Below are positions 25,384 through 33,913 of a stretch of 64,000 nt of DNA, piece by piece. A model generated the notes under the pieces. The model did not search any database and was not told the DNA's origin. It worked only from the letters and a program-made list of their open reading frames with translations. The stretch covers positions 1 through 64,000 of the forward strand of contig JAVBOC010000001.1 of the NCBI GenBank assembly GCA_031550975.1, in the 5' to 3' direction. Each line of letters begins with the position of its first letter. Positions within the stretch are counted from its first letter, which is position 1. The position numbers and the translations under genes are program-made. Origin of the DNA: UBA947 sp031550975. Lineage in GTDB: Bacteria; Cyanobacteriota; Vampirovibrionia; Gastranaerophilales; Gastranaerophilaceae.

Positions 25384-26151
25384 CTATTTATTGCTGTCTA
25401 TTAAAATCTTCAACGCCTCAATTGCTGCTGCGATTGCTTTATCCGTGTCATGAACAACAGGGTTTTCTAGGTTAAGCTTTTCGCGTTCCTGGTTTGCAAC
25501 AGTCAGTAAAATTGAACCTGCTTTAACTTTCAATGCGCTTGCTACAACAAACAGCGCCGCTGATTCCATCTCAGACGCCTTACAGCCGAGTCTTTTCCAC
25601 GCTTCCCACTTAGCAGTGAGTTCTTGGCTTACAGGCATCCTGTCAGGGCTGTGCTGACCGTAGAAAGAGTCTTTGCATTGCACAACGCCGGTGTGGTATT
25701 TGAGGTTTAATTTCTTTGCCGCCTGTACGAGCGCGTTTGTAACGTCTAAATCTGCCACCGCAGGGAATTCAATTGGAGCGTATTCTCTGCTTGTGCCTTC
25801 CATCCGGATTGCACCGGTGGAGATTACAACATCGCCGCTTTGAACATCTGTGTCGATTCCGCCGCAGGTGCCGACGCGGATAAAAGTGTCTGCGCCGATA
25901 TTTACAAGTTCTTCTAACGCGATTGCGGCAGACGGTCCGCCGATGCCGGTTGAAGTTACGCTAACTTTTTCGCCGTTAAGGTAGCCTGTGTAAGTTACGT
26001 ATTCTCTAACGTCTGCGACCAGTTTCGCGTCGTCAAAATACCCGGCAATTGCTTTGCACCGCTTAGGGTCGCCGGGCATTATTACATATTTACCCACATC
26101 ACCTTTTTTTAACCCGATGTGATATTGAACGCCATCTTGTGAATATTTCAT
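25384..26151 (-). CDS. udp: Uridine phosphorylase
   Basis: Nucleoside phosphorylase of 255 residues, cleaving uridine with phosphate to uracil and ribose-1-phosphate. Signatures: VIMPGDPKRCKAIA, TSTGIGGPSAAIA, RVGTCGG, and EMESAALF that binds the ribose. The overall pattern, including FPAVADLDVTNALVQAA, fits Udp better than DeoD. It starts at ATG 26151 with GAGGATC upstream; the codons before that come from the family A repeat. It lies downstream of skp and bamA on the same strand, separated by a hairpin repeat. Confidence 0.88.
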   Translation of the reverse strand: MKYSQDGVQYHIGLKKGDVGKYVIMPGDPKRCKAIAGYFDDAKLVADVREYVTYTGYLNGEKVSVTSTGIGGPSAAIALEELVNIGADTFIRVGTCGGIDTDVQSGDVVISTGAIRMEGTSREYAPIEFPAVADLDVTNALVQAAKKLNLKYHTGVVQCKDSFYGQHSPDRMPVSQELTAKWEAWKRLGCKASEMESAALFVVASALKVKAGSILLTVANQEREKLNLENPVVHDTDKAIAAAIEALKILIDSNK

Positions 26152-26168
26152 TTTTGATCCTCTTATGA

Positions 26169-26262
26169 GTGAATTGTGAGTAGTGAGTTGTGAGTAGTTC
26201 ATCAAATGCTTCGCATAGATATTTTTTATTGGTCAATTCACTATTCACAATTCACCATTCAC
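26169..26262. repeat. Family A heptamer hairpin
   Basis: The left arm has GTGAATT, GTGAGTA, GTGAGTT, GTGAGTA and the right arm ATTCAC units, with a middle containing AAATGCTTCGCAT. Confidence 0.8.
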
Positions 26263-26267
26263 TTTAC

Positions 26268-26708
26268 CTAAGGCATAGCTTTCAATTTATTGATAACTAA
26301 ATCAGAAATGTCCACGCCGCCAACGAAGATTACGCGGTAGTCAATTACAGCGTCAAGTTTTTGTTCTACGAGAACTTGTTTGGTTGCTGTTTGGATTTTG
26401 TTATAAACCTGTTCTTCTTTTTGTGCTTTGAATTTTGCTAAAGCTTCCTGTTTTGCCTGGAATTCTTTTGCGGTTACTTCTTCAAAGTTTTGTTTTTTCA
26501 AAGGAGTATCGAGCGCTTTGTATTGTTTTTCTTTTTCTAACATATAAGATTGCAATGCGAGCGTTTGGTTGTCGATGTCTTTTATCGCTGTTTTTGCAAA
26601 CGCATAATTTTCCTGAACTTTTTGGTAATCAACATAGCCGATGCCTGCTGCGTGTGCTGATGTTGCAAGTGCTAATAACGCTGCTACTGATACTAATAAT
26701 TTTTTCAT
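26268..26708 (-). CDS. Skp/OmpH-family periplasmic chaperone
   Basis: A 146-residue exported protein. The signal peptide is clear (MKKLLVSVAALLALATSAHA). The mature part is a two-helix coiled-coil arm (about 30-115) between short strands (IGYVDYQKVQ and LDAVIDYRVIFVGG), as in Skp, which holds unfolded outer-membrane proteins. It lies directly downstream of bamA, the usual order. The ATG has AAAGGGGG upstream. Confidence 0.88.
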   Translation of the reverse strand: MKKLLVSVAALLALATSAHAAGIGYVDYQKVQENYAFAKTAIKDIDNQTLALQSYMLEKEKQYKALDTPLKKQNFEEVTAKEFQAKQEALAKFKAQKEEQVYNKIQTATKQVLVEQKLDAVIDYRVIFVGGVDISDLVINKLKAMP

Positions 26709-26783
26709 ATTTCCCCCTTTTATATAATCTCTTTTCTGTCTTATTTCATCTGTTAAACGATTTGTGCGTTTGGATTGTTCAGT

Positions 26784-26816
26784 TTCCTAGTCTCTGGTTT
26801 CTAATCCCTAGTTACT
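26784..26816. repeat. Family B heptamer half-element
   Basis: Units CCTAGTC, TCTGGTT, TCTAATC, CCTAGTT in a row, the reverse complement of the array at 5121. Confidence 0.65.
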
Positions 26817-26817
26817 A

Positions 26818-28848
26818 TCAATACATTATGTCGCCGACACCGAAGGTGAAGTAGCCGCCTGAGTTACTGCCGCCTTTAGCATTGGTAAGCGGAATACCGT
26901 AATCGATAGAAAGTGGTCCCATTCCCGGTACGAACAATTTCATACCCACACCGGCTGAAACTGCGTATTCCGGTCTGTCGTATATTTTGTTGGTAACTGT
27001 TCCGCTAAATACTTTACCCGCATCCATCCAAGCAGTCAGTCTTATGTTATTAAGGAACTGAATTCTTGTTCTATCCATAAATGGGATTGGTGTTGCGAAT
27101 TCTGCAGAACCCATAATGAACGCATCACCCGTACCTACACCGGACATTTTGAAACCTCTGACCGTGTAAGGTCCGCCCAATCTGTACGCCATAACTTCAG
27201 GCATGCTGTCGCCGTGGATTCTTCCGCCCCCCTTAGCCATAAAGGACAGGGAAGACTTCTTACCCACAGGGATGTATTGTTTAACCATACCGGTCAACTT
27301 ACCGTGAGTTTTGTTAAAGTCAAGAACGCCGATTTCTTCGTCAAACCTCAAGCTAGCCATTGTACCTTTGCGTGTAACAGTCGTGTTATCACGTGTGTCG
27401 TACAGTAACGCCGGGCTAAGTGACATAAACAGTCCGCCTTCTAACTGACGCGCGCGTTCCGCGATAGGAATATTATATTTTTGATACAAGTTCGAAATCT
27501 GTTTGAAATCGCCCTCTTTCATGCTGATATTTTCTAACCCTACAGAGAAGGTTCCGGTCATGTGCTTGTTGCTCTTAATTCTGCGCGCAACAGTCATTTC
27601 GCCGCCAAATCTACGCTCGATTGCCAACGGGATTTGGTATGAACCGAAGTCGCGGTAGTAGAGTTTGCTCATTAATGATGTGTCTGCGTTGAAGAAATAA
27701 GGTTCAAAGAAGCTCAATTCTATCTGCATATTCATACGTTTCATAACAGAACTGTCGTTTAAAATCATACCGGTACCGACTAAACCGTTAAGTGAAAGTC
27801 GTTGGTTTAAGCCGCGGAAGTTGTTGTCTGCAATACCCGCAGACCCGAAAACCCCTGTTACTGTATCCAAACCGCCGCCGATAGAGATGCTTGCGGTTCT
27901 TTGTTCTTCGATTTTAATCGTGATGTTGTAGTAATCCATCCCGACTTCCGTAGCCGGTTCAATTTCACGGGTTACGTCTTTGAACGCCTGAGTTGCATAA
28001 AGTCTTACTAAATCTTCTTTTAAAAGATTCTCGTTATAAATCATTCCCGGTTCTGTCAAAATGTTTCGCTCAATAACAAAATCCTTGGTCTTTTTGTTGC
28101 CGGAAATCATAATCTTGTTTATGGTGCCTTCTTTAATGTTGATATTAACCGTTCCGTCCGGGTCGTCTGATAGAGAATCAACACGCGCCAAGATGTAGCC
28201 TTTTGAAGAATAGCAGTCTTGGATGTGTGCGATTGCCATGTTTAAATCATTGATATTTTGTGGACGGCCTTTTAACGGCATAAGGTAAGTAAGAAGTTCT
28301 TCTGTTGAAACAACAGTGTTGCCCTCAACTGTAAAGTCTGTTATCGGAGCATTTTCCTCAAGCATTATCTTTAAAGTCATTGTGTTGTCGCTGTTTTCAA
28401 CAGGAACCGCTCTCATGCGCTCTGTAAAATAACCCAGTTCATAAATGCTTTTTAAATCTTCCTGAACGGTGTCGCGTGAATACATATCGCCGGCTTGAAC
28501 ATGCATTTTTGCACGAATAAGTTCCGAATCAATTGTATTGTTGCCGTGAATTTCAATATCTTTTATGGTTTTATAGTCTTTGCTTGCTGTATCGTCAGTT
28601 TTTACAACGGTTGAAGATACCGAAGGAACGGATGTTGTTTCTTCCCCAAACTGAGTCGCTGAAGGCGCCTGAAGATCTCCTTCACTCATTGTGGAATAGT
28701 CTGCCTCCGCTACAGAAGGATAGTCATACCCGCTTATAGAATCAAATCTGCTCCAGTAATCAGCGTCCGCTGCAAAGCAACCCAAAGGACTCATCAGTAA
28801 GAGTGCCGTTAGTAATGTTGTTATATAACCTTTGAAATCCTCTCTCAA
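26818..28848 (-). CDS. bamA: BamA/Omp85 outer-membrane assembly factor
   Basis: Omp85 protein of 676 residues, which inserts beta-barrels into the outer membrane. A signal peptide (ITTLLTALLLMSPLGCFA) is followed by a linker, three POTRA domains (about 90-325; IKDIEIHGNNTID, ITDFTVEGNTVVS, INKIMISGNKKTK), then a 16-strand-type barrel containing YRLGGPYTVRGF and ending SGGYFTFGVGDIMY. Three POTRA domains is the cyanobacterial arrangement; proteobacterial BamA has five. The only start that keeps the signal peptide is TTG 28848, with a weak ribosome-binding site. The skp gene follows. Confidence 0.93.
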   Translation of the reverse strand: MREDFKGYITTLLTALLLMSPLGCFAADADYWSRFDSISGYDYPSVAEADYSTMSEGDLQAPSATQFGEETTSVPSVSSTVVKTDDTASKDYKTIKDIEIHGNNTIDSELIRAKMHVQAGDMYSRDTVQEDLKSIYELGYFTERMRAVPVENSDNTMTLKIMLEENAPITDFTVEGNTVVSTEELLTYLMPLKGRPQNINDLNMAIAHIQDCYSSKGYILARVDSLSDDPDGTVNINIKEGTINKIMISGNKKTKDFVIERNILTEPGMIYNENLLKEDLVRLYATQAFKDVTREIEPATEVGMDYYNITIKIEEQRTASISIGGGLDTVTGVFGSAGIADNNFRGLNQRLSLNGLVGTGMILNDSSVMKRMNMQIELSFFEPYFFNADTSLMSKLYYRDFGSYQIPLAIERRFGGEMTVARRIKSNKHMTGTFSVGLENISMKEGDFKQISNLYQKYNIPIAERARQLEGGLFMSLSPALLYDTRDNTTVTRKGTMASLRFDEEIGVLDFNKTHGKLTGMVKQYIPVGKKSSLSFMAKGGGRIHGDSMPEVMAYRLGGPYTVRGFKMSGVGTGDAFIMGSAEFATPIPFMDRTRIQFLNNIRLTAWMDAGKVFSGTVTNKIYDRPEYAVSAGVGMKLFVPGMGPLSIDYGIPLTNAKGGSNSGGYFTFGVGDIMY

Positions 28849-28936
28849 GTAAGTCTAGTCCTTAAAATTTCCCTGTTTTTTATATATCAACAGTATAACA
28901 TGAAGTTGTAAAAAAAGTCCAAAACTTTTTTAAAAC

Positions 28937-29863
28937 TCATGTGTATAGATGAGTTTTGAGCTCATTTTTGCTAACTCCGTACAATTCGGAGATTATGACG
29001 GAAATATCTTTTGTCCCGAACCCTTTGGATTTTAGTGCAGCAATCTTGTCCTCTATAAGAGAGAAATCCGTGTCAGCAGCGCTGTTTCGGAATATAAGTG
29101 CTACAATTTCGCCTTTTAAAATATTATTTTCAAAATAATCAATTACTTTTCCAACTTCATCTTCAACAACTTCCTCAAAAACTTTTGAAAGCTCGCGTCC
29201 CACCGCAACACGTGCTTTTGGTCGATTTTGCTCGACTATCTTTAGCGTGTTTAAGATTCTGTTTGGAGAATCATAAAAAACAATGTCCGTGCGTTTGTAT
29301 TTTTCTAAAATATTTTTAATCTGACCTTCGCCTTTTGGTAAAAAGCCGGCAAACCAAAAGTCTTCCCCTTCGCGTGCGACCTGTGAAAGGAAAGTGGCAG
29401 CAGCATTTGCGCCCGGAAGCGCGGTTATTTTTATATTGTTTTTGCGTAACTCTCTAACTAAAATTGAACCCGGGTCACAGAATAGCGGAGTGCCGGCATC
29501 AGATACCAAAGCTATCTTTAAGGGTCTGTCCCCTTTTGTCATTCCGGGCTTGACCCGGAATCTTCCACCATTAGGTCTTGCACAGGTCGTGTCAGTGGAA
29601 GATCCTGAAATAAATTCAGGATGACAAGAGATTTTATTGCCTTGCAACATGTTCAAAAACAGTTCAATTCGCTCGTTTTCGTTGAATTTGTGATACGACA
29701 TGCATTTTGTTTTTATATCAAAATGATTGAGTAATTTTTGGGTTACGCGGCTGTCCTCGCAGGCGATTAGGTCAACTGATTTTAATATATCAATTGCTCT
29801 TTGAGTTATGTCGCCAAGGTTCCCGATAGGTGTCGGCACTATGTAAAAATCATACTCGCGCAT
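28937..29863 (-). CDS. rsmI: 16S rRNA (cytidine-2'-O)-methyltransferase RsmI with in-frame repeat insertion
   Basis: Methylates the 2'-OH of C1402 of 16S rRNA using SAM. Signatures: YIVPTPIGNLGDIT at the N-terminus, ACEDSRVTQKLL, SYHKFNENER, ALVSDAGTPLFCDPG and AGFLPKGEGQI. At 308 residues it is longer than usual, because about 38 residues from ISCHPEFISGSS to TKGDRPL sit between LQGNK and KIALVSD, where homologues have no insertion. This segment is encoded by an 88-bp family D element (29538-29625) read in frame. No other disruption is visible, so the gene is probably functional. Confidence 0.9.
   Translation of the reverse strand: MREYDFYIVPTPIGNLGDITQRAIDILKSVDLIACEDSRVTQKLLNHFDIKTKCMSYHKFNENERIELFLNMLQGNKISCHPEFISGSSTDTTCARPNGGRFRVKPGMTKGDRPLKIALVSDAGTPLFCDPGSILVRELRKNNIKITALPGANAAATFLSQVAREGEDFWFAGFLPKGEGQIKNILEKYKRTDIVFYDSPNRILNTLKIVEQNRPKARVAVGRELSKVFEEVVEDEVGKVIDYFENNILKGEIVALIFRNSAADTDFSLIEDKIAALKSKGFGTKDISVIISELYGVSKNELKTHLYT
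29538..29625. repeat. Family D element inside rsmI
   Basis: An 88-bp element with GTCAT/ATGAC ends, hairpins TCCGGGCTTGACCCGGA and TCCTGAAATAAATTCAGGA, and a spacer holding the inverted pair CTTCCAC/GTGGAAG. It is read through by rsmI. Confidence 0.9.
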
Positions 29864-29944
29864 AAAGATATTCTATCACAGAAACTGAAGCTATTTTTGT
29901 AATAAAACGTTACATTAAATGCTTAAAAATTGTACACATAACAC

Positions 29945-29973
29945 TTGCAAAGAGCAAAAAAACATGTTATAAA
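29945..29973 (+). promoter_or_regulatory. Promoter of the 30008 gene
   Basis: TTGCAA at 29945-29950, a 17-bp spacer and TATAAA at 29968-29973. Confidence 0.6.
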
Positions 29974-30007
29974 TATTACACTAGTAGTAACTAAGGGGTA
30001 TGAATTA

Positions 30008-30508
30008 ATGGTAAGTGTTAGTGCTGTAGGGGCGCGTAGGGCTTATCCGCCATCAGTGTTATTCCATCGCCACAAAGGCGATATAACAGCCATACCTGTT
30101 AATCGTAAGGTATACAGCGCAGCGCGCAACATGCTTTCAGGAAGAAAGAATCTTAGATTAATAGAAGATGCTGTGTTTCATACCGATAATTTTCGCAGAT
30201 ACATTTTGCAATTACCGGCAGGGCATTCGCATTCGGCTTTGGGACAGATATCAGTTGAATTTTTTAGAGACCCTGTAGCAGGCAATCGTATGGCAATGGG
30301 TTTTGAAAATATAGATGGTTCCAGCAACAAGTTTATGAGCGCAGTAAAACATTCTGACCTGCGAGTCCTTCGTAAGGTTTTTGGCGAAGAGGTCGGCAAA
30401 GATATTCAAAAATTCTTTGACATGTCCGAATCAATTATTGACAGATGCTTTAATGTCGCACGAACAATAAGAGACGCACTTACTTCATCGCCGGGAATAA
30501 ATATTTAA
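30008..30508 (+). CDS. Hypothetical lineage-type protein
   Basis: A 166-residue soluble protein beginning MVSVSAVGARR. No domain recognised. A purine-rich AAGGGG lies about ten bases before ATG 30008, and a promoter is placed so that the upstream frame (from 29945) is not translated. The last 29 bases overlap the 3' end of the convergent gene. Function unknown. Confidence 0.6.
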   Translation: MVSVSAVGARRAYPPSVLFHRHKGDITAIPVNRKVYSAARNMLSGRKNLRLIEDAVFHTDNFRRYILQLPAGHSHSALGQISVEFFRDPVAGNRMAMGFENIDGSSNKFMSAVKHSDLRVLRKVFGEEVGKDIQKFFDMSESIIDRCFNVARTIRDALTSSPGINI

Positions 30509-31124
30509 CCCCATTATCTGCACGCCACCGAATATAACCAGTTTTTGGAACTTTATCCAAATCATAGACGCTTACAAGCGCCCAGTTTCCACGCGTTGCA
30601 GTCAGGTTAATTTTCTGTGGATGGTTAATTCTGCTCACTACCTGCGAAAACTCATCCGGTGCGCTGTATAGGTTAAAAACCATATCAGGTACGCCGCCGA
30701 GGATGTTCAAGCCGTATTTTTTACCATACATTCCTATAAAATTAACCCAGCTGATAAATTTATACGGGTCGTCGTTTTTCATCCAGCCCTTAGCGCCGGT
30801 TTTGTTGTTATAAATGACTTCTACCCAGTCTTCAATTTCATCTGAAACTGCCATTAGTCCAAGGTTTTTTTCAGGAACAAGCACCACAAAAACATCACCG
30901 GGTGTTAGCGTAGCAGGGGAAATCTTTTCACCTTCCCAACGGATATTGTAAATAACTTTGGCATTATCACTTGGTGCCGCATACAGAATAATCTCGTTTG
31001 GGGCCTGATAAAGCCCCAGCGTGTCAGTGTTTTTGGTGCTGACATAAGTCGGGTATACGTCTGTCGCGAACGCGGCCAATGAAATAGTCAAAAATGCTGT
31101 TAATAATAAAAATATTTTTTTCAC
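30480..31124 (-). CDS. Exported protein with SH3-like domains
   Basis: A 214-residue protein with a signal peptide (MKKIFLLLTAFLTISLAAFA). The mature part shows two bacterial SH3-like modules: about 35-130 (LYAAPSDNAKVIYNI ... GAKGWMKNDDPYKF) and about 150-214 (FNLYSAPDEF ... NWALVSVYDLD ... KTGYIRWRADNG). Such domains often bind peptidoglycan or peptides in the periplasm. The start is GTG 31124 with GAGGGAAC upstream. Confidence 0.7.
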   Translation of the reverse strand: MKKIFLLLTAFLTISLAAFATDVYPTYVSTKNTDTLGLYQAPNEIILYAAPSDNAKVIYNIRWEGEKISPATLTPGDVFVVLVPEKNLGLMAVSDEIEDWVEVIYNNKTGAKGWMKNDDPYKFISWVNFIGMYGKKYGLNILGGVPDMVFNLYSAPDEFSQVVSRINHPQKINLTATRGNWALVSVYDLDKVPKTGYIRWRADNGVKYLFPAMK

Positions 31125-31184
31125 TATTGTTCCCTCATATATTCTAAACGATTTTTAGATATTGGTTGTTCATTTTTGTTTTTT

Positions 31185-31267
31185 GTCATTGCGAGCTTTG
31201 CGAAGCAATCCAGTTCATATATCGTTGATTGTGACGGTGATTAGATCCTGAATCAAGTTCAGGATGA
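31185..31267. repeat. Family D element, hybrid arms
   Basis: The left arm is the GCGAG subtype (GTCATTGCGAG...CAATCCAG), the right arm the TCCTGAATCAAGTTCAGGA subtype; 83 bp. Confidence 0.75.
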
Positions 31268-31277
31268 CAGAAGGGTC

Positions 31278-33749
31278 TCATTCGCGGAACGCTATCCCCG
31301 CGTATGATTTTTGAAGTTTTTCTCTGACGCCCTTCATTTGAGTGTCGATGATTTCGTCGGTCAAAGTTGCGTTTTCATCTTGCATTTTAATACGAAACGC
31401 CAAACTTTTAAACCCTTTTTCGATATGCTCGCCTTGGTAAACATCAAAAACATCGCTGCCTTTGAAAATATTTTGCCCGATTGCGCTTTTGATAACCTTT
31501 TGGATATCATCATAACTGACTTTTTCGTCGATTACAAACGCGATGTCGCGCGAAACTTCAGGGAATTGAGGCAATTTTTTGAAGCGCGGAACGGTTTCTT
31601 TCACAGCGCTAATTATTGCGTTCAAGTCTATTTCAAAAATAAACGCTTCCTGGTTTAATTTCATTTTGTCTTTAATAGCAGGGTGCATTTGTCCTAGGAA
31701 TCCTATTGGCCCGGTTTTTTGACCCAAAAGCTGGATTTGGGCGCTTCTGTATGGGTGAAGCAGATTGTCCGCGCTACCCTGTGGAGCTTCTAGTTTAACC
31801 CTTTTATTTATCCCTAACTCGTCAAACAGATTTTCAACGACCCCTTTTAGGGTGAAGAAATCTACATCGGCTTTGTCCTGCCATTTTGAGTTTTGGACTT
31901 CGCCGGTGATTACCCCGCCAAGAACGAGGTTTTCAACAACCCCTGTGTCTTTTTCAGTTGTTTCTCGGGTTTTGAAATAAGTTGTGCCGATTTCATAAGC
32001 CCAGAAATTTTTCTGGCCGTTGTCATAATTATATTTAAGACAATTCAAAACGCTCGCGTATAAGTTCTGGCGAAGCATTGTGTAGTCAACGCTTGCGCTG
32101 TTCATAACTTCCACGACTTTTTCTTCATCATAAGACAGATTAAATTTTTCCAATAGCGGTTTGCCGATTAGCGAACTTGTTTGAATTTCGTTTAAGCCCG
32201 CTGATAACATAATCTCGTGAACTTTTTTAATTGTGCGTTCTTCAAGTGAAATGTTTGGCGTTGCGGTTTTGTTCGGAAGCGTCGGCGCAATTTTATCATA
32301 ACCGTTTATGCGCGCAACTTCTTCGATCAAATCGATTTCGCGGGTTGCATCGTTTGTTCTCCAAGACGGAACCTTAAATTTCGCCGCAGCGTCGTTTCCG
32401 CCGAGCTTTTTGTATCCAAGTTTTTCTAAAATTGTGTCGCAGCGCTCAGGCTCAATTTGTGCGCCTAAAATACGTTTAACTTGTGCGTATCTGAAGGTTA
32501 CTTCAATGTCTTCAGCCTTGTTGCTTCCTGCTTCAACGATACCCTCGACTTTGGCATCAGCCAGTTCAACTAATAGCTGCATTGCGCGGATAAGCGCCGG
32601 CTTAATCATTTCAATATCTATTCCGCGTTCGAATCTTGCGCAGGCTTCTGAGCGGTAACCCACACTGCGTGCTGATTTACGGTTGCTCGCAGGTGTAAAA
32701 TATGCCGCTTCTAAAGCTAGTGAAGTTGTTTGGTTGTCAACTTCGGAATTTTCACCTCCGAAAACCCCTGCCAAGCAAACGCCGCATTTTTTTGTCGCGA
32801 TCAGGACGCTTTCTTTTGTAAGTTCACGCTCAACGCTGTCGAGTGTTGTGATTTTTTCACCCGCATTCGCACGGCGGACGCATAAATAGCCGTCTAGTTT
32901 GTCTAAATCAAACGCGTGCAGCGGAGTTCCGTATTCAAGTAAAACGTAGTTTGTGATATCAACAACGTTGCTGATTGCACGGATTCCGGACGCCAAGAGT
33001 CTTTTTTGCATCCATTCCGGAGACGGTTTAATTTTAATATCTTTTAAAACTCCGATGGAATAGTAGTTGCAAACATCCGGGTCAATGATTTCTACTTCAA
33101 AATCAGTTTTAAAACTTGGGCTAAGCGCTACAGGGCTGTCGCCTGATTTTATCGGTCTGTCAAAAATTGCGCTTATCTCACGTGCGACACCGATTACAGA
33201 CATCTGATCGCCGCGGTTTGCAGTTGGAGCAACATGCAATACATAATCCTGATCAAACCCTAAAAGTCCTTCTAAATCTTGTCCAATATCAACCCCAGGC
33301 ATGAAGCGATTTAAAATCAAAATCCCGTCTTCTTCCTGGTAGCCGCGTTCAGAAACCCCAAGTTCGTCTGCTGAACAAAGCATACCTTGGGATTCAACCC
33401 CGCGGATTACAGCCGGAGTTAAAGTGAACATTTCACCGGTTTTTCTGTCTAAAACCTGGCTGCCGACACTTGCGTAAGGTACAATTTGACCTTCGGCGAT
33501 ATTTTGAGCGCCGCAAACAACGGTTTTTGTGCCATCAGCGGTTTTGACTGTTACCAAATGCAGTCTGTCAGAATTCGGGTGGGCATCAACTTTTTCGATT
33601 TTTACGGTTTTGATATTAGTAAATTGAGGTTTGATTTCCTCAATCTCTTCAACCTCAAGTCCACTCATAGTAAGCTCATGCGCAATCTGTTTTACATCCA
33701 AATCGTCCAACTCAACAAATTCGTTTAACCAGTTTATCGATACCTGCAT
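31278..33749 (-). CDS. pheT: Phenylalanine-tRNA ligase beta subunit
   Basis: An 823-residue protein, full length for the long bacterial type. Domains in order: N-terminal MQVSINWLNEFVELDDL, tRNA-binding OB fold (about 40-150, VEKVDAHPNSDRLHLV), B3/B4 editing domain (about 210-380), B5 (about 410-480), the catalytic-like core and the C-terminal anticodon-binding FDX-ACB domain (about 730-823). It works as an alpha2-beta2 enzyme; pheS is not in the window next to it. The ATG is preceded by GAGAGGAATT. Confidence 0.96.
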   Translation of the reverse strand: MQVSINWLNEFVELDDLDVKQIAHELTMSGLEVEEIEEIKPQFTNIKTVKIEKVDAHPNSDRLHLVTVKTADGTKTVVCGAQNIAEGQIVPYASVGSQVLDRKTGEMFTLTPAVIRGVESQGMLCSADELGVSERGYQEEDGILILNRFMPGVDIGQDLEGLLGFDQDYVLHVAPTANRGDQMSVIGVAREISAIFDRPIKSGDSPVALSPSFKTDFEVEIIDPDVCNYYSIGVLKDIKIKPSPEWMQKRLLASGIRAISNVVDITNYVLLEYGTPLHAFDLDKLDGYLCVRRANAGEKITTLDSVERELTKESVLIATKKCGVCLAGVFGGENSEVDNQTTSLALEAAYFTPASNRKSARSVGYRSEACARFERGIDIEMIKPALIRAMQLLVELADAKVEGIVEAGSNKAEDIEVTFRYAQVKRILGAQIEPERCDTILEKLGYKKLGGNDAAAKFKVPSWRTNDATREIDLIEEVARINGYDKIAPTLPNKTATPNISLEERTIKKVHEIMLSAGLNEIQTSSLIGKPLLEKFNLSYDEEKVVEVMNSASVDYTMLRQNLYASVLNCLKYNYDNGQKNFWAYEIGTTYFKTRETTEKDTGVVENLVLGGVITGEVQNSKWQDKADVDFFTLKGVVENLFDELGINKRVKLEAPQGSADNLLHPYRSAQIQLLGQKTGPIGFLGQMHPAIKDKMKLNQEAFIFEIDLNAIISAVKETVPRFKKLPQFPEVSRDIAFVIDEKVSYDDIQKVIKSAIGQNIFKGSDVFDVYQGEHIEKGFKSLAFRIKMQDENATLTDEIIDTQMKGVREKLQKSYAGIAFRE

Positions 33750-33848
33750 TTTAATAATTCCTCTCTATTATGAAAAAATTATAACATAAATAAGACAGTT
33801 GTCTTTTTATATTACCCGTTCAGAAATTTTATATAACCGCAAAATATT

Positions 33849-33860
33849 ATACTAAAGTAT
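33849..33860. promoter_or_regulatory. Shared 12-mer ATACTAAAGTAT upstream of prepilin gene
   Basis: The same near-palindromic 12-mer (as its complement) is at 15533-15544 upstream of the other prepilin gene. A related TATACTAAAAGTA overlaps the promoter at 1577. It may be an operator or part of a promoter. Confidence 0.4.
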
Positions 33861-33913
33861 GTAGACTTTTGGCTAATATGGTGATAGTATAAAATCCTTA
33901 AGAGGAGATAATT

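Noticed and set aside
26435..26854. 139-codon plus-strand open frame
   Set aside because: Antisense of skp and the adjacent repeat.
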